Of a stretch of 64,000 nt of DNA, positions 63,998 through 64,000 are shown one piece after another (the first letter of the stretch is position 1; the number at the start of each line of letters is the position of its first letter). Below the pieces are notes generated by a model, which was not told the DNA's origin, did not search any database, and worked only from the letters and a program-made list of their open reading frames with translations. The stretch is from an uncultured Bacilli bacterium (GTDB lineage Bacteria; Bacillota_I; Bacilli_A; RFN20; CAG-631), in the NCBI GenBank assembly GCA_947626825.1, contig CANQTM010000002.1, positions 52,223 to 116,222 of the forward strand. The letters are read 5' to 3'. The position numbers and the translations under genes are program-made.

Positions 63998-64000
63998 AAA

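Overview
AT-rich window from a low-GC Bacillota / Mycoplasmatota-like chromosome using standard code 11 (UGA acts as a stop). No tRNA, rRNA, CRISPR array or mobile element was recognised. Left to right: (i) a minus-strand oligopeptide ABC operon (lipoprotein-oppA-B-C-D-F; oppF runs off the left edge); (ii) upp, glyA, nitroreductase, esterase, ROK kinase, HD protein, NTF2-like protein, flavodoxin; (iii) a compact AddB and AddA; (iv) a lipid operon whose first gene fuses a DUF368 (undecaprenyl-phosphate translocase-like) domain to a PlsC acyltransferase, followed by a DagK-family kinase, a second PlsC and a NERD protein; (v) a MarR-controlled heterodimeric ABC exporter; (vi) rny-ymdB-spoVS, rpsF-ssb-rpsR and yaaA-recF-gyrB-gyrA-serS-dus; (vii) a ~15.6 kb surface-glycan/transport locus (NAGPA-type lipoprotein, giant solute-binding protein with duplicated N-terminal modules, two permease pairs, an NHL-like/Yip1 protein, a DUF5696-like protein, and one permease with a ~550 aa coiled-coil extension) with no ATPase gene; (viii) lysS, tandem GNAT, ispD, miaB, ymcA and a secreted endonuclease I. 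The best candidates for undescribed biology are the DUF368-PlsC/DagK/PlsC operon and the dual-permease Yip1/DUF5696 locus with its coiled-coil permease. All family assignments come from reading motifs by eye; no searches were run.
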